Shown here: in pieces, positions 6,841 to 7,639 of the stretch | Layout of the letters: each line of letters starts with the position of its first letter | Position numbering within the stretch: position 1 is the first letter of the stretch | Source: Solobacterium sp. | Lineage (GTDB): Bacteria; Bacillota_I; Bacilli_A; Erysipelotrichales; Erysipelotrichaceae | Reading direction: 5' to 3' | DNA: 7,639 bases | Assembly: GCA_017536845.1 (NCBI GenBank) | Contig: JAFWCP010000408.1 | Location: forward strand, 1 to 7,639 | The notes under the pieces: generated by a model | Told to the model about the DNA's origin: nothing | The model's database searches: none | Seen by the model: only the letters and a program-made list of their open reading frames with translations | Program-made: the position numbers and the translations under genes

Positions 6841-7637
6841 ATCTGAAAGAATGCTATGCTGCAGCGGAAAAGCTGATGCCCTGGCAGGCGGAACGGCTTG
6901 TCTTAAACGGGAACCCGATGGCCAGAAAACTGGATGACAGCCACTTCTTTTACAGGAAGGACCTGGATCAGGAACACCGGCAGTTTGTGAAAGTGAATAC
7001 CGATAGCCTGGAAGAAAGTGAGCTGTTTGACCATGCCCGGCTTTGCGGCTTATTAAAAAAGGATACCCTTCCGTTTACCGCCTGTGAGGTGCAGGATGAA
7101 AAGATTGTGTTTATGTACCAGGACCAAAGATATGCCTTTGACGGCAGCAGTCTGGAAGAAGAGAACTGCAGTCCTTGTGTATCGGTATCTCCTGATGGGA
7201 AATACGGGGTGTATGTCAAAGACCATGACCTGTTCCTGCAGGATTTTGAAACAGAGGAAGTGACAAGGCTGACCGATGACGGACAGGAACATTTCGCCTA
7301 TGGCAAATGCGCGGAATACAGCGGCTATATCACAAAACCCGACCCCATGCCGGAAGTGCTCTGGAGCCCGGACAGTTCGTATTTTCTGACGGTAAAGCTG
7401 GATGAAAGGGACGTCAAGGAGCTGTACCTGCTGAAAACATACGATGAGCCTGACCGGGAAAGCATCCGCCCGCAACTGATTTCCTACCGCTGTGCCTTTC
7501 CGGAAGACGAGCACATCCCTCTTGCATATTATTATCTTTGCGACACCGTGGCTCCTTCGATCTTTGCAACCTCGTACATGCTGGGACTGATGGACTGCAG
7601 CGCCGCCAGGAACACCAGCGTCTGCACGCCGGACCGG
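6837..7637 (+). CDS. S9 family (DPP IV-like) peptidase, N-terminal part, cut by window end
   Basis: 267 codons are visible, running off the right edge with no stop. The reading starts MNLKECYAAAEKLMPWQ, overlapping the MBL stop as ATGA. It has propeller-blade motifs of the DPP IV N-terminal domain: VSVSPDGKYGVYVKDHDLFL near 115-134, then DFETEEVTRLTDDGQEHFAYG, then VLWSPDSSYFLTVKLDER at 174-191. In S9 peptidases this beta-propeller precedes an alpha/beta hydrolase domain with the Ser-Asp-His triad, which would lie beyond the window, so activity cannot be judged. No signal peptide is seen, which suggests a cytoplasmic peptidase taking proline-containing peptides. It is the third gene of the operon. 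Confidence 0.85.
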   Translation, partial: MNLKECYAAAEKLMPWQAERLVLNGNPMARKLDDSHFFYRKDLDQEHRQFVKVNTDSLEESELFDHARLCGLLKKDTLPFTACEVQDEKIVFMYQDQRYAFDGSSLEEENCSPCVSVSPDGKYGVYVKDHDLFLQDFETEEVTRLTDDGQEHFAYGKCAEYSGYITKPDPMPEVLWSPDSSYFLTVKLDERDVKELYLLKTYDEPDRESIRPQLISYRCAFPEDEHIPLAYYYLCDTVAPSIFATSYMLGLMDCSAARNTSVCTPDR

Positions 7638-7639
7638 GA

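Overview
The window reads as a patchwork of Bacillota-type (Firmicutes) DNA rather than one intact chromosomal locus. The assignment rests on strong AAGGAG-type ribosome binding sites, a PurF with all four Fe-S cysteines, phospho-beta-glucosidase sugar metabolism and lipoprotein signal style. A gut-type Bacillota such as Erysipelotrichaceae would fit, but that is inference only. Four blocks can be separated.

Block 1 (1 to about 527) holds the last 53 codons of carB, then the first 114 codons of pyrG (CTP synthase). pyrG stops matching its family abruptly inside a GATC site. Block 2 (about 527 to 1345) is the C-terminal part of purF (amidophosphoribosyltransferase), lacking its glutaminase domain. 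Block 3 (about 1342 to 2773) is AT-richer and reads on the minus strand. In minus-strand order it holds the 3' end of an unrecognised gene, a strong terminator-like hairpin that also contains a ribosome binding site, a broken ParA-type ATPase gene, a proline-rich lipoprotein gene, and a second copy of the parA leader with just its first two codons. Block 4 (about 2770 to 7639) holds the 3' two-fifths or so of gltD (glutamate synthase small subunit) with its terminator, then a complete GH1 6-phospho-beta-glucosidase gene with its own promoter and terminator. After these comes a tightly packed operon: a PHP-domain phosphoesterase, a metallo-beta-lactamase-fold hydrolase and an S9 (DPP IV-like) peptidase cut by the window end.

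Each boundary between blocks falls on, or within a few bases of, a GATC tetramer, and each cuts through a gene. That suggests ligation of unrelated fragments (library or proximity-ligation chimera, or misassembly) more than evolution, although true rearrangement cannot be excluded from sequence alone. Neighbour relationships across positions 527, 1345 and 2770 should therefore not be used for functional inference.

Within block 4 the logic is coherent. bglA-type sugar hydrolysis is a self-contained transcription unit. The downstream PHP-MBL-S9 genes are joined by a 10-base gap and an ATGA overlap, behind a possible 23-codon leader ORF that also overlaps its downstream gene by ATGA. The most interesting biology is the duplicated hairpin leader of parA with its embedded ribosome binding site, and the compact hydrolase operon of unknown pathway.
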